From the NCBI GenBank assembly GCA_026261815.1, contig JAMPIT010000884.1, positions 11,855,001 through 11,919,000 of the forward strand: a DNA stretch of 64,000 nt, given 5' to 3'. Below are positions 36,770 to 48,900 of this stretch, one piece after another. The stretch is from Monarcha castaneiventris obscurior. Its lineage: Eukaryota > Chordata > Aves > Passeriformes > Monarchidae. The number at the start of each line of letters is the position of its first letter. Position 1 is the stretch's first letter. Under the pieces are notes generated by a model that was given only the letters and a program-made list of their open reading frames with translations, was not told the DNA's origin and made no database searches. The position numbers were made by a program, and so were the translations under genes.

Positions 36770-36890
36770 GGGTGGAGCTGGTTGGCCAGGACCATGGCCA
36801 GTCAGATTTTGAATATGTACAAGGATGGAGCCTCCATAACCTTCCTGGGCAACCTGTGCCAGTGCTCAGTCACCCTCACAGTAAACAAGT
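36770..36890 (-). mobile_element. CR1 LINE, internal 3' fragment
   Basis: The plus strand reads GGCCAGGACCATGGCCAGTC, TTTTGAATATGTACAAGGAT, GGAGCCTCCATAACCTTCCT, GGGCAACCTGTGCCAGTGCT and CACCCTCACAGTAAACAAGT. This is the reverse complement of a well-known CR1 segment upstream of the terminal region. The CR1 3' terminus is missing on the left, so this is an internal piece, truncated at both ends. Confidence 0.88.
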
Positions 36891-37030
36891 GAAAAAAAGG
36901 CATCTGGGATCATCTCTCCTTTTTCTTGCCCCGGGGGAATCAAAAGGCCACAGCCAGGCATCACCAGGAATATTGGGAGAGACTGCTTTGGAAAAGGTCA
37001 GCTGAGCTAAAATCTAATACTGTAATTGCC

Positions 37031-37645
37031 TGGCTCCATGGGGACCCGTGTGCCCCCACGAGTGCCTGTGCAGGTTCAGTATTAAGTTAGCGACAAAGAG
37101 TCAGGAAGGGTATTACTTGTATTCCAGCAGGATTTATTCATTTTCACAGTCGGAGGTTGTAGAGGCAAATACGAACAGTATGGTTAATTCAGGGCTTCTC
37201 CCGGGGCCGAGGGAAAGGCGGGACCAGGGAGTGGGGACCAGTGGGAGAGCTCTGGGGGAGTGACCAGGCTGACAGACAGCCGCGGAATTCAAACCAGGAC
37301 ACATAATCCCAAAGAGCAATGCACCTCAGGGGGAGTCCCTCCGGTCACCCCAACACAGTATATGTTCACTGGCCACCACAAAAATCTGTTGATAATGACA
37401 AGGAGCCGAGTATTCAAATATCTTATAAAGACCTCAGAATAAACACCATGCAAGAGGCAAGCCCCTGGGACCTCATCCTGACAGAAAGGCTCTTGAAGCA
37501 TCTGAGTTTGTGACTCAGCCCTGAGCCAGGGGTTGGTGACTTACATCTGGGTAGCTTTCCTCCAGGTGTACACATTTGGGAAAACAGCTTCCCAATCATT
37601 AATGCACATGAGATTGGGAGGCCTGGCAAGAAAACCTTCAGTGCA
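37031..37645 (-). mobile_element. Probable endogenous retrovirus LTR, antisense, ~615 bp
   Basis: Plus borders are TGGCTCCATGGGG and CCTTCAGTGCA (TG...CA). In minus orientation there is a TATA box, CTTTATAAGAT (about 37422-37431), and a polyadenylation signal AATAAATCC at 37131-37138, with ~290 bp between them. The flanks carry GTAATTGCC (37022-37030) and GTAATTGCA (37646-37654), an imperfect 9-bp direct repeat next to both ends. That is longer than the usual 4-6 bp retroviral duplication, so either the true duplication is embedded in a chance match or the borders are slightly off. No internal retroviral sequence adjoins it. Confidence 0.6.
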
Positions 37646-37654
37646 GTAATTGCA

Positions 37655-40509
37655 TGCAGCTAGAAAGGAATTAGAATGGAAATGGATCTCATTCGCTGGT
37701 TTTTGCAAACATTTCCTGCAGGTCTTCAGTTTGGGATTTTTAATTTCCTTTCTTGTTCTGTGTGGTTTTTGACTTCTTAAGATTACAGCATTTCTTCCAT
37801 TACTGTAAGGAGGTTATAACTATAAAAATTACTGTGCTAATAAACACCCTCAATCAATATGTGGCCAATACAAGGAACATTTCAAAAACTGATACCAAGT
37901 TATCTTCAAGGATAACTATGATTAACTCAAAATTACCATTTAAAGTCTTTAGTTAAGTGTTAAAAATAGTAAAATTTCCTTGAAAAAACATTTTAAGAGT
38001 AATACTCTGTGTAATCACCCCACATATGATACATCATACTGAAGTTTCAAGAACCCTTTGGTTGAAATTTTAACAGCTCTCCTTAAGAAATGCTAAACAG
38101 CAAATACTCTTTACAGAAATACCATCCACTGTAAACATGTCAGACTATTACTTAGCTATTAACCTTTCACGATGAAATTGTAATAGTGCTGTTTAAAAGA
38201 ATGCTGAATATCAGAAATATTTCACTAATACATAACAGATGGATACCATATCCAGAAATATTTGTACTGTAAACCAAAGCGCCAAGCAGTTTTACACTGA
38301 GAGGTCAAAGATGGGCAGGAAGCAGTTTTCCCATCCCACAAAAATTTTAGTTTTCATATTTTCCTACTCTCATGAATATAAAGATTATTAAAGAACCTGG
38401 AGTTTCCCATAATAAACTTTTTCGAGTTTTTATTTGTTTGCTTTTTAATCCAAGCACTTATCGTCCACATACACTACGTATTTATTATTTAACACATGTT
38501 TCTTGGGTACAAACATCCTGTCCTGAGAAAGCTTCAGATTTAACAAACCTAGTGACGGTTTTCTTTTTGATCTCCATCTCCTTGACTGAAAACCATTTTC
38601 TTAGTAGGTTAAAGAGTAAAAGAAAGTGTTAGAGCAAAGCTGTGACCTAACTGAAATACAGATTCCATATGTCACATACCTTTTATAACTCTCCATATGT
38701 GAGGATAACTGGTTTTTCCATTCTGTTTACATTGCTGATTTCACTGTTGGACCTGGTCCTGGGTGTAACCTTTATTTTTAAATAAATGAGGTTTGGGAAA
38801 ACTTAAAGTTGCTGATTTCTAACAAGTTGTAACTATGGGGAGTGGGACACCTGCACTTGGAAAATTTTTGTGAAGATGTGCTTTTTATTAATCTTGTACA
38901 ATAGTTACAGTTGTGGCTCTAGCTGAAGATGTTTCTATAAAAGGATGGAATATGTTTCCAAGCAACGTCTTAGTTCAAAATAGTTCGTCACTTCTTGTGA
39001 AATGTAGCTACAGCTGAAAAAAGTACACTGTGTCTTCCATTTAAGAATGAGTAGACACCCTGCTAAATGTTTATGTCATTGAGCAGGAAGATTGGGATGT
39101 GGGAGAGACCAAAGTATGATCACGTATATATCTATAACATGAGAAAGAAGTGAAAGTGATGATTTTTTTTAATAACTATGAAGCAGTATGTTTTCAGGAA
39201 ATTTTGATGCAGTGAGATGGAAGCAGGAACCTCATGCTCAAAAAATGTTTCATTCTTCTATTATAAGGATCTGATGTAGCCAAGGTGTGCTAGCAATGAT
39301 TTTCTACCACTGGCAGTTTGTACAGAGTATCTCTCCTGACTGACAATTACATGTACAAATAATACCGTGCCTTGAAATTTATTAATTTATTCTGAATTAC
39401 AACACTAATTTCCCCTCCAGATTTATGACCAGAGCTTTTAATCCATTAAACCATGAATTCACGGAAGTTTTTGTTCTTCTGAAACAAGAACTGTTCTACG
39501 CCTATTCTTCACGAGGTGTAAATTCTACTTCATGAGCACTGAAATTATGAAGTTAGAGGTGTTGTAACCTTTCTGTTAATTAAAGGCTTTAAATCCAGAT
39601 GGGCATCTTTGTACATATAACTATACATTTACACAGATATATGTTCAACTTCATTTGTACCTTCTACATTTTGATTCAAGAACCACTAGATAAAATTATG
39701 TGGCCTACGTTACTCAGTCAGTTGAGTTTTCATCAATAATCCTAAAATGTACCAATTCATATTAAGACATTTTACATTTTTGAGTAACCAGCTTGCCTTT
39801 ATTAAGTATTTACTACTTGTGCTGTTAATTAGTGGCAGGGGTGTAATCTGCTTAATGTCATTCTTTAAACGTTGTTTTCAACTTTTTTTTTCAAAATACG
39901 ATTTTTTTCAGTGACAAGAAACACTGAAAATTTCCATAGAGACTGTTCAAGATTTTAAGGTAGCAGCAAGCCTGGATACATTCTTTCAATAGCTGAAAAA
40001 AAAAAATTAGATATTTTTTAATTTTATTTTTTTCCTGTCCTTTAAATCTCTAAATTCTAAAATTTCTTTGAACTAGCAAACCCAAGAAATATTACAGGTA
40101 AAATTTTTTTTAAAGTTTACAAAAATACTTCTTTTTGTCCAGGAAAAAGAACTATTTAGAGACACTACTTTCCCACGACCACCCTGCAATATATAGAGAA
40201 CTTTTTCAAAATGCCTTCTGTTGTCATTTTAAATTACATTTTGACAGTATTTTTTCCCTTACCTCAGGAAGGTCTGTTTTATGGAGTCAACGTGCCGAGG
40301 AAAATCAGTGGTATGATTTTATAGCTGAAAAGCTATTCCATGGTTGGGTTTTTCTGCCTAAGTTTTTTTTAATTACTATTTTAAATTTTATTAAGAGATA
40401 CATGCTCTCATTTCATAATAAAAAGAGCCCTGGCCCTTAGTTTGCCTTAATGTCCTTTAATCAACTTTGTTCCTGATATGGTCACAGCACGGTGGCTGTG
40501 TCCGCATGG
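37655..40509. other. Unique AT-rich DNA, no gene recognised
   Basis: Very AT-rich. Contains an A run near 40.0 kb and T runs near 39.9 kb. Open frames are about 100 codons or fewer, without domains. Nothing else seen. Confidence 0.55.
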
Positions 40510-40808
40510 GCTGCAGTACCTGACAGGAGCCTTTAGGAAGGATGGAGAGACACTATTTAGACAGGCCTGGAGTGACAGGACAAGGGGGAATGGCTTCAAA
40601 CTGGCAGGGAATAGGTTTAGATTGGATATTGTGAAGCAATTCTTTCCTGTGAGGGTGGTGGAATAGGTTGCCTAGAGAAGTTGTGGGTGCCCCAGGTTGT
40701 ATGTGGCTCTGAGGAACCTGCTCTAGTGAAAGGTTCCTAGTTTGGAACTTGGTGATCTCTCAGGTACTTTCCAACCCAAGCCATTCTGTAACTCAATGAT
40801 TCTATGAT
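40510..40808 (+). mobile_element. CR1 LINE, 3' fragment (~300 bp)
   Basis: CTGCAGTACCTGACAGGAGC, GGATGGAGAGACACTATTTA, GCCTGGAGTGACAGGACAAG, GGCTTCAAACTGGCAGGGAA, GGTTTAGATTGGATATTGTG and TTCTTTCCTGTGAGGGTGGT are followed by the terminal GGTACTTTCCAACCCAAGCC and ATTCTGTAACTCAATGATTC. This is the same CR1 region as the copy at 11.3-11.7 kb, in the same orientation, with small internal deletions before the terminus. Confidence 0.93.
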
Positions 40809-42287
40809 CTTGTTGGTCTTCTACCTTACCTAGTCCAGTTGTCTTAAATAGTGGACCTTAACAGAAATAGCTCTGTATTACACTTTCCCCCTTTACAGCA
40901 CCAAAGTGTGTTCACCTCTCACATCTCCAAATCTCTTCAAGATTTGATTCTTTAGCCACCCAGACTGCTTCCCTCCCATTCCACTGTGGGGACAGTCACA
41001 TCAGCTCTGTATCACATCACTGTATTTTCCCCCGACCTTACCCTTCTCTGACTACCTCTTAGAGCTTTTTAACCTCTTCATCTCTTATTTTCCAGCATGG
41101 AAACAACTCAGAATGGCAGGATGACAAGGAAAGAAATGGTTGTGTGTTATTGCGCCCTCAATGTTCTTTTAGCAGGTTGCTTGTCTGTAGCTGGTTGCAT
41201 TGCTTCCTTCCTTGATTTTCTTCCCTCTCTTTCTGTTAAGATACAAGTCTACACTTCTACAGGGAAGTTTTACAACTATTTTCTCTACCTCCCTAGCATG
41301 ATCCATAAAATTGCCAGTAGTTGCAGCCTTTTCATCTGATGTTGTAACAGATATGGATCCTGCCAATTCTAGCTAATTTGCACTTTGCAGGTTTCCAGTA
41401 TTTATGAGCACAAGGATTGCTGTGCCATGCTTTTCTCTCCCAATGGGTAAGGCCCCACACTAAATCCATGCAAAAACACATACCCATGCGCTGAATCATA
41501 ATTGAATTTGAGAGATTCTAGCTATTCCAGGCCAGCCTTGTTACCTATCTTAATCTGGATGGGAGGATAAGAAGGTCTTCTTCAATGTGGGTCAATTTTA
41601 AGGCAAGTTTTCTTTGTAACTTAAGAATGAAGTGCACAATCTTCCTGAAGTAGCATGGATTGCTAATTCCTTCTTTTTTCATGTAGGTATATAATTTCTC
41701 TCTTTGCTTGGAAGTGCATACATACACAGACACTGTAAGCTTTTTATAGTTAATAGTGCCCTCAGCATTTTTAAGCCTTAGTCTTGACTAGACTAATTTG
41801 TTTTATTCCGCTTTCCTTCTATTGCAGTTTGGTAAGCGTTTGAATTTAGTTTGAAGTTCCTTGTGATCATTCTGCATGAAGGGCACCACAGAAATAGCAC
41901 AAGAATGATTCAACTGATTGAGTGACTATACTCCTCCCTTCTACATTCTCCTCTTCCTTGGTATTTAAAAGGGAGAGGGATGGAGAGCTTTGTAGATGCT
42001 CTTTGGACAGCATGTTTTTGTTGTGTGGTCTTTCTATCATTTCTGTACTTACTGCATCAAAATAATTAACCAGTGGAGTTAAACTCAGTGCCAGGATAAA
42101 AGATTAAATGCATTTAACCAGTCATGAAAGCTTCAGGAAGTTAGAAGACAAAAGAAAGTCCTTAAAAATTAAATTATTGAAGTTTTGAGCAGCATCTTCA
42201 GGGATGCAGCGGGAATAAAAATGGAACTGCTTGCAAAACACAGTTAAGTCTATCTCTGTGTAAGACATAGTTGTGTGTGATGTGATT
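40809..42287. other. No gene recognised
   Basis: A pyrimidine tract ending in TTATTTTCCAG precedes an 80-codon plus frame at 41097, but I see no donor or domain to support an exon. Nothing else seen. Confidence 0.5.
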
Positions 42288-42350
42288 GTTAATTATAGTT
42301 GGATGGGTGTTCGACCTCGATGACTCAAGAGTTGCTTTCCAATCTTATGT
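42288..42350 (+). mobile_element. Degenerate CR1 3' terminus
   Basis: AGTTGGATGGGTGTTCGACC, TCGATGACTCAAGAGTTGCT and TTCCAATCTTATGTT follow the CR1 terminal consensus, where a GGTTGGACTCGATGATC-type stretch leads to TTTTCCAACCT. It is heavily diverged and lacks the final ATTCTATG repeats. Confidence 0.5.
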
Positions 42351-44042
42351 TAACGGACACATAAAGGAAATCTATTTCATGGAAAAATGGTCTCAGGTGG
42401 TGTAATAGAACAAATAGAACTTTCACATTTATTGATAAACCCTGCAATTTTTATCCATAAACTGTTGGACTGTTAGAATTATGCTCTCAATATTATTAAC
42501 TCTGATTAAAATTTACATTCAAAAAATTTATGACTAAGCGAGCATCTCTGGAATTCTTCTGGCATCCGTCACATTGTTGTAGGTGGTATCTCATCTGAAC
42601 TTGTAAATGGAGCGATTTTGAGGGAAGGTTGAGGTTAGCTAATGCAGACAGAGGATTGCCAAGTGAATCTTTGACCTGCCTTCTGAATCAGTAATAAGCA
42701 ACTGTTTTGTTGAATAAATGATATCAATGGATTTGCAACTGCCAAGAAGGTACATTTCCAAGTAAAACACAAAATGAACTTCTGTTTTTTTATGGTTATT
42801 AAAAACCAGGGGGTGTTTGGATATGCTACTAACCTGACCAAACTCTTATGGGAATTATTTTTCTGCATATGTTCCTGTCATTTCAACAAGGTTGTTTTCC
42901 TTGTTCTTCTCCTAAGCCAGAGGCTCACAAATTTTTTGGATTGGTGAGCCACTTTTAAGCCTTTGTGTGCCTCAAGTACTTAGCTGTAATAAACACATTT
43001 ATCAGGTTTAAAATACCTGTGGGGCAGCTATGGGTCTGTACATTGCTTGTACACTGCTTATTTGGACTTTAGGAATCAATGTTAGAAAGTTATTGCATTG
43101 CTGGGACTATTAAGAAACAATTACTTTCTTTCACAAGACATCTATAATTTGTGATCAGCTGCAGTAGTCAGTGGTTTAATATACTTAATTTTTGCTGTAT
43201 TTTGGTGTAAGGATACATACAATTTTTGTTGCTCATTCTGTTATTTTTGTAGAGGTGATCATTTGTCATTATTAGTATGTATTATTGTTGCTGCTGTTAT
43301 TACACCATGAAATTAGGGGTCATCTTTAGGAGGATTCACAAATATGATTGGCTTTATCCATGGTCTTTCCTACCTTGGTAATCAGGGCCATTTTGACAGA
43401 TTGGTGCTGTTTGTATTCTCCAGCAGGCTGCACATAACTGCACAAAAAGGTATAAGGCCCAGTTTGGTCCTCAGGCCTTAGATGATCTAAAAAAGTAAAA
43501 GTGTGGGAAGTGTTGGGCATTAGTGCAGCAGGTCTGTGAGAGTAGAGAATACTTAGTACCTATATTTAAATCATCCTTTCCTGCCGGCTTGAAATCAGAC
43601 TTTGCCAAACTCATCACTGTTAGAAATATTAGGCTATTGTTACACCAGAGGCCGTGGTTGGGTGTAAAATGAACTTTCTCTTACCACATTCAGACAAAGT
43701 AATTTGTTTTGATGCATGACTATATTTCCCCTGCCACAAAGGGAGAGGCCTAATCCTTGCCTAGAGTATTTAATTGCCTCGATTGGCTCCTGATGCTTCA
43801 GAATGCCACATGCATTTGATAGATTTCCTCATCTTTCCTTATTTCGCACAGAACTTGTTGCAAAATGCTGAAGTATATACAGGAGCCCCCTGGGGAAGTT
43901 TGTTCTTGGAGATGAGTCTATGCCTGGTCAGGCTCTGAGTAATGTGAACGGGTCCCTAAGGATGAGGAATATTGTATAAATGCCAGGTGTTAATGCAGTA
44001 ATAACATTTCTCAAATTAACAGATCAACAGTTTGTCAATTAA
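42351..44042. other. Unique DNA, no gene recognised
   Basis: No repeat or gene recognised. The stretch at about 43.57-43.86 kb is of more balanced composition than its surroundings, but I can assign nothing to it. Confidence 0.5.
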
Positions 44043-44106
44043 CAGTATCAGGTAACAATTGTCAAGTTCTAAGACAGTACCAGGTAACAACTGTCAAGTA
44101 CTAAGA
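44043..44106. repeat. 32-bp tandem duplication
   Basis: Two adjacent 32-bp copies, 44043-44074 and 44075-44106, share CAGGTAACA and TGTCAAGT and end in CTAAGA. They differ at three positions. It is a recent local duplication, or the remnant of a longer array. Confidence 0.9.
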
Positions 44107-44412
44107 CAGCAATGATAGTAGTTTTAAGATGAAAGTGAATACTATTTAATAAACCTAACTCTTACTTCTTGACCAACATTGAAAATTGCATTGATTTGAA
44201 GGACACATATTTCTCAGTGCACAATTTTTTTTTATTAAAGAGGAAACAATGCTGCCTGAGAACAGCCTGGTTCTAGAAAGACAATCATGGACCACCAAGA
44301 CATAGCTTTTAGAAGGCCCAATTTACTAAGGAACGCCAGATTATTATCTCCTGGGATTATTGAAGAAGGAATTAGTGTCTCTGCACTAGCAGTTGTTTGT
44401 TAATTTATAATT

Positions 44413-44456
44413 AAAAAAAAAAAAAAAAAAGGAAGGGAAGGGAAGAAAGGAAGGAT
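44413..44456. repeat. A18 run followed by (GGAAG)n
   Basis: Eighteen A residues (44413-44430) run into GGAAG/GGAA purine repeats. This is a simple repeat. No retrocopy is recognised upstream. Confidence 0.85.
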
Positions 44457-45142
44457 GGTAAATTAATATTATTATATTTAAACTATGATTCTCCTTTGCC
44501 AAAGTCTTTCATGGAAAGTTCAGTGTTACAAATAAAAATGCAGTCAGTAGAAAAAGCCACACTACCATGAGCACACCCATATGGCACATTGCAGTATAGG
44601 CAAATATATAGTTTTTATGGAAAAAAAGAAAACCCAGACCACAGAAGCTGAATGATACAAGGGGCAAAGCTTATTCTTCTGTAAGGATATATACCAGCTG
44701 TCCAAACAGTGCTGCAGATGCTTCTGAGGTAGTCGTCAGTCATGATGCACAAAAGTTGCTTAGAGTGTGTTACAGATTAAGGATGGACATGGCCTTTTAA
44801 ACTTGCTAGGCACTGGAGCAGGGGAGCAGGCAGTGCAGGAGAAAAGATGGGATTTCTTACTTCTGCCTTGCACTTGCATCAGTGGCTTCTCTGGTGAAAT
44901 TTTATGAGCTTCCATGCTGCAATAATGCTGAGAAAGAACCACAGAGGGTATTTGTATTTTTGTTTGGAGATGATTTGGAGGAGGTTTTGGTTTTTTATAA
45001 ATAAAAAAATTACCTACATTTATGAATACCCACCCTGCCCAGGCTATACTCAGTGGGCTGAGCTTGTCTAAGCCTGGTTTGCAGTAAATCAGAGCCTCCC
45101 AATCCCATCAAGTATCCAACAGTTTTTCCTGAAGCTGCTTTA
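44457..45142. other. No gene recognised
   Basis: Unremarkable sequence with open frames of 60 codons or fewer. Confidence 0.5.
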
Positions 45143-45425
45143 TTCCTAGAATCGTAGCATAATAGAATGGGGATAGAAGAGACCTTAACGATCACCTCTT
45201 TCCACCCCTACTCTGCCATGGGCAGGGACACCTTCCACTAGACCAGGTTGCTCCAACCCCATCCAACCTGGCCTTGACCACTTCCAGGGGTGGGGCATCT
45301 ACAGCTTCTCTGGGCAACCTGTGCCAGGGCCTCCCCACCCTCACAGGGAAGAATTTTTAACCTAAATTTCCCCTCATTTAGTTTGAACCCATTACTACTT
45401 GTCCTGTCAATACAGTTGTGAAGAA
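45143..45425 (-). mobile_element. CR1 LINE, 3' end (~280 bp), antisense
   Basis: The plus strand starts with CCTAGAATCGTAGCATAATA and GAATGGGGATAGAAGAGACC and continues GGCAGGGACACCTTCCACTA, GACCAGGTTGCTCCAACCCC, CTTGACCACTTCCAGGGGTG, GGGCAACCTGTGCCAGGGCC and CCTCACAGGGAAGAATTTTT to ACTTGTCCTGTCAATACA. This is the reverse complement of an intact CR1 3' end. It is one of the least diverged CR1 copies here, truncated at its 5' side near 45425. Confidence 0.95.
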
Positions 45426-45885
45426 AATTCCTGATTCCTTTGTTTTTTAATTATTCTCACATATCAACAACTGGACAGGCTTATTCCAAACACTTCCCTT
45501 TGAGATATAAACATTTCCTGAAAAAATGTCCTGAACCTCTTTTACACCTTTGACTGCAGCTATCAATAGCACCCTAGTTGTGACAGATTGACTGTCACAA
45601 GAGCTGGGCCTGCTCACCCAGTAATACCTGTGGGGACCTGTATCCAGCTCCTCAAAAAATGCCAATTGTGGAGCCTTATCCAGTAAATTTTGCAAGGCAC
45701 ACATCCCTAAAATCCCAATACCAAAGGAAAGAATCATACTGCAAGCCAAAAAACCTCAAGCCCCAAACCAAACTGAACCCCTTCAGTCACCTTCCAGGAA
45801 ATATTCATTACAGAGAATATGGGCAGAACATGCTCCTCTCTGCAATAGTCCCCACCATGGTCTTATTACTGCCCTGTGCAGAGTT
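45426..45885. other. Sequence between a CR1 copy and a poly(A) tract
   Basis: No gene is recognised. It ends directly in a 25-A run, so it might be part of a plus-strand retrocopy. The 94-codon plus frame (45659-45943) simply reads into poly-Lys from the A run, and the 100-codon minus frame (45447-45749) has no domain. Confidence 0.35.
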
Positions 45886-45923
45886 AAAAAAAAAAAAAAA
45901 AAAAAAAAAAGAAAGAAAAAAAA
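45886..45923. repeat. A25 run with GAAA tail
   Basis: Twenty-five consecutive A (45886-45910) are followed by GAAAG and eight A. It is either a microsatellite or the poly(A) tail of a retrocopy whose body I do not recognise. Confidence 0.85.
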
Positions 45924-46965
45924 TTCCACAGCAACAAACTTAGAGAACGTAGTCTCATTACAGAAGAAAGGGGAACTTTATGAAATGTATTTACAAAAAA
46001 AGAAGGCGAGAGAAGGAAGGAAAGAGTACTGTACCAACTCCACTAGGGAAATAAAAGAGACTACCAGCCTTATACCGACAGAAAGAGGCATAGAATTACT
46101 AGAAAAACAACTATAAAGACATCGTAAATCAAACAGCATAGAGTTTAGAACATCAAAAACGCAGAAATTTTCATCTATTATTAATTATGATAAAAAATTC
46201 TATCTCAGAATATTTTACACAGCAGCTGTTGCCAAGAAAATCTACATCGTCTTGAGCTGAGAAACTTTAAAATCAGAAGCAAATCTTTGTGTAGTCAGTG
46301 GAGATAGCATAGATATTAACACAGTATTTCAATATCTTATTTCCATTTTCCAGTCAATTAAAAATACAAATATTAAATACAAAAACTATTTTAATTTTAT
46401 TTTGATCTTATTTAAATATTTAACTGAGCCCAAATATCCTGATGTCTATTTTGTGTGTGTCTGCATGTGTTATGAAAATCCAGTCATCTCTCTAAAATTG
46501 AGTTATGGCTGTTAATCCATGTGGATTAGTAGTTCTAAAAAAGTAATTTATTTGTTGTTTTAATTCTTTCCCTTGTAGTAATTTTGATGTGGCTGAGAAT
46601 AATTTTTGAACATGGAGTCAGAGTTAGGATTCACCAGATTTGCTCCCTCTTGAAGCCTGTTAGCACTAACTGTGGCAGCTAAACCACAGTGACCAAATTG
46701 CTACCATCATCTTTTTATTAATCTGTGTTTTTTAAGGAGCTGGTTCAGGACTTGGGTCCATAAGTATAGATGCATTTTCCACAGCAATAATTTTGCCAGG
46801 GGGCAGGGGCAGAATTGCATTTTGTACAGTTTGAGACTTTTGTCTCTACAATCCACTGCATCTCTTCATTTGTTTTGTCATGTGTTAATTTAGATTGCAA
46901 ATTCCCCAGGCCAGGAACTACATGGCTCTTTGCAGGCTATAGCTGTTGGCAGTGCTTAAGGAAAT
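45924..46965. other. AT-rich DNA, no gene recognised
   Basis: Nothing identified in this kilobase. Open frames are short. Confidence 0.55.
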
Positions 46966-47135
46966 AAGTAGAATGGACTATTTCAGTTGGAAGGGACCTA
47001 CAGGGATCACGTATTCCAACTGCCTGACCACTTCAGGGCAGATCAAGTTAAAGCACAGTAGTGGCATTGTCCAGTCATTGTGTCTCTTAAACACTGGCGT
47101 GCTTGGGGCATCAAAAGCATTCACTGTTTCTTCTC
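46966..47135 (-). mobile_element. CR1 LINE, 3' end, antisense, diverged
   Basis: AGAATGGACTATTTCAGTTG, GAAGGGACCTACAGGGATCA, TTCCAACTGCCTGACCACTT, CAGGGCAGATCAAGTTAAAG, GGCATTGTCCAGTCATTGTG and TCTTAAACACTGGCGTGCTT lead to GGGGCATC. This is the reverse complement of the terminal part of a CR1 subfamily distinct from the copy at 45.1 kb (it carries the CTGACCACTTCAGGGC variant). Confidence 0.9.
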
Positions 47136-47935
47136 TGAAATTAAGATATGTAGAGTTATAGCTGAAATGTTCATGTTACCCTGTCCATGTGTTTCAGTGT
47201 GTTTTAATGGTAGGAAATATACTGGCCTCCACATTCAGTCAGTGCCTGGCCTCTCATTAGGGAATAATTTATAGCCATTTAAGTCATAAATTATGGTTCT
47301 TGGAAACTAATTAGTTATTATTTGTCTAGATAAAAGATAAGGCATACAAAAATTTTATTAAACTCTAACTTGTTAAAACAGAATGCTCTATTTGATGAGT
47401 GGGGGGAGAATTTTCAGGGGAAATACCAGTTACAGCAAACAGCTATAGCCAAGTCAGCTCTCATGGTTAGTATTTGTCAACAGTGTAACACATTTGCATC
47501 AGTCAAGAAAGTCATCGAAGCTGTTCACTTGGAAGTATTGCAGTCTCTTGTTCTTGAAGCAGCAGTGAAATGACAACCTATAAAATGCTTGCAAAGATTT
47601 GAAAGGAAACATTTCAGGCACTGCCTGGAAAACGTGTGACTAAGGCTGTGAGAATAATTGTGTCTTTTTCAGCTAGAGTGCCGAAATGAAAAGAGAGGGA
47701 AGAAAAAAATAAGTTAGAGTCAAACCAAATGGAACTTCATTTTTTGTTTTTCTTGCCAAAATGGAAATCTGAAAACATTTATTTAGTGTAAAATGCAAAC
47801 ATACATTCCATTTCATCCAAAACAAAAATGTTCATTTTAAAGCATGAGGAGGAAAAGTAAAGGAAATAAAGGACTGGGGTTTGCCAGGTTTTCAGAGGTG
47901 ACAGCTTTTTACCTAGCAGCTGGTATGGGGAATGC
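47136..47935. other. No gene recognised
   Basis: Open frames are below 70 codons. Nothing else seen. Confidence 0.5.
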
Positions 47936-47976
47936 TATATATATATATATATATACATATATATATACACACACAT
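47936..47976. repeat. (TA)n(CA)n microsatellite
   Basis: Ten TA units are interrupted by a C, followed by about five more and then ACACACACAC. It is a likely length-variable locus. Confidence 0.95.
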
Positions 47977-48900
47977 GACTATTACTTGAAGAGTGACCCG
48001 CCAGCATATTGTATGCCCTTAGCACAGGGACAGAAAACCAGGGTTTTGCAGGTGCAAAAGGCTCTTCCCAAGGGCATTTTTGTGCCCATAACACAGCAGA
48101 CAGAAGTCAAGTTTCCTTCCACACCTGATGTGAACCTCTGTATCCTGCAAGCACTCCTGCTTCACCTGGGTGTGTGGCTCTTCCCTTTTCTCTTAGAGGC
48201 TGTGTGGAGCAGGCTGTGGGATGCAGCTCCCTCAACCACCTGGCTAAAAAGCCGTTTTCTCCATAGCTTACTCCTTTTCTTTGGCACAGTGATTATTTAA
48301 GTGCCCTTCAGCTTCTTAATAACACAGAACAGCTCTCAGGAAGGATTTAGAGCTAGTTCTCTGAGTAAGTATAGAGATAGTGAGGGCACAGGGGTACATG
48401 GCAGAGCAAGGTCTCTCAACTCTATCCAGATGAGGGTGATTTCTCACGTGTGTTGTGACCTTGTCACATATTCAATGTGTGTGCAATGAAATGAGCTGAA
48501 TGAGACTTAGTTTGCAGGTACATAGCATCTGCTCTGTCAGTCCAACATGACATGAATAAAGTTATTAAACAGTCCAGGTCCCATTGCAGGCCCTCAGTCA
48601 GAGTATGACCCATTTTTTATAACCTTCTGATCCTTGAACATCCAACCAATTTTTTAGTCAACAAGTTGTCCATGCTTTCTGGCTGTGGGATTTCAACTTG
48701 AATAGAAGTGTACTGTAGAAGATGGTGCTTAAAGTCTTGCTAAGTCAAGGTAAATGACATCTACTCCTCTGTACTTTTCCACAGTTCCAGTCATTTTATT
48801 GTAGGAAGCAGTCAAGTTTGTCAGACATGACTTACCTCACTGAAGGTTCTTTATTCAACTAGGCAAAAGGCAGCAAAAGCAGAGCAAAATAAACCAAAGA
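47977..48900. other. No gene recognised
   Basis: A 122-codon plus frame (47932-48300) begins inside the TA repeat, giving a run of Tyr-Ile, and has no domain. Nothing else seen. Confidence 0.5.

Noticed and set aside
41090..41339. Pyrimidine tract plus TTATTTTCCAG followed by an 80-codon frame
   Set aside because: The acceptor looks good, but no donor ends the frame and the translation shows no recognisable family.
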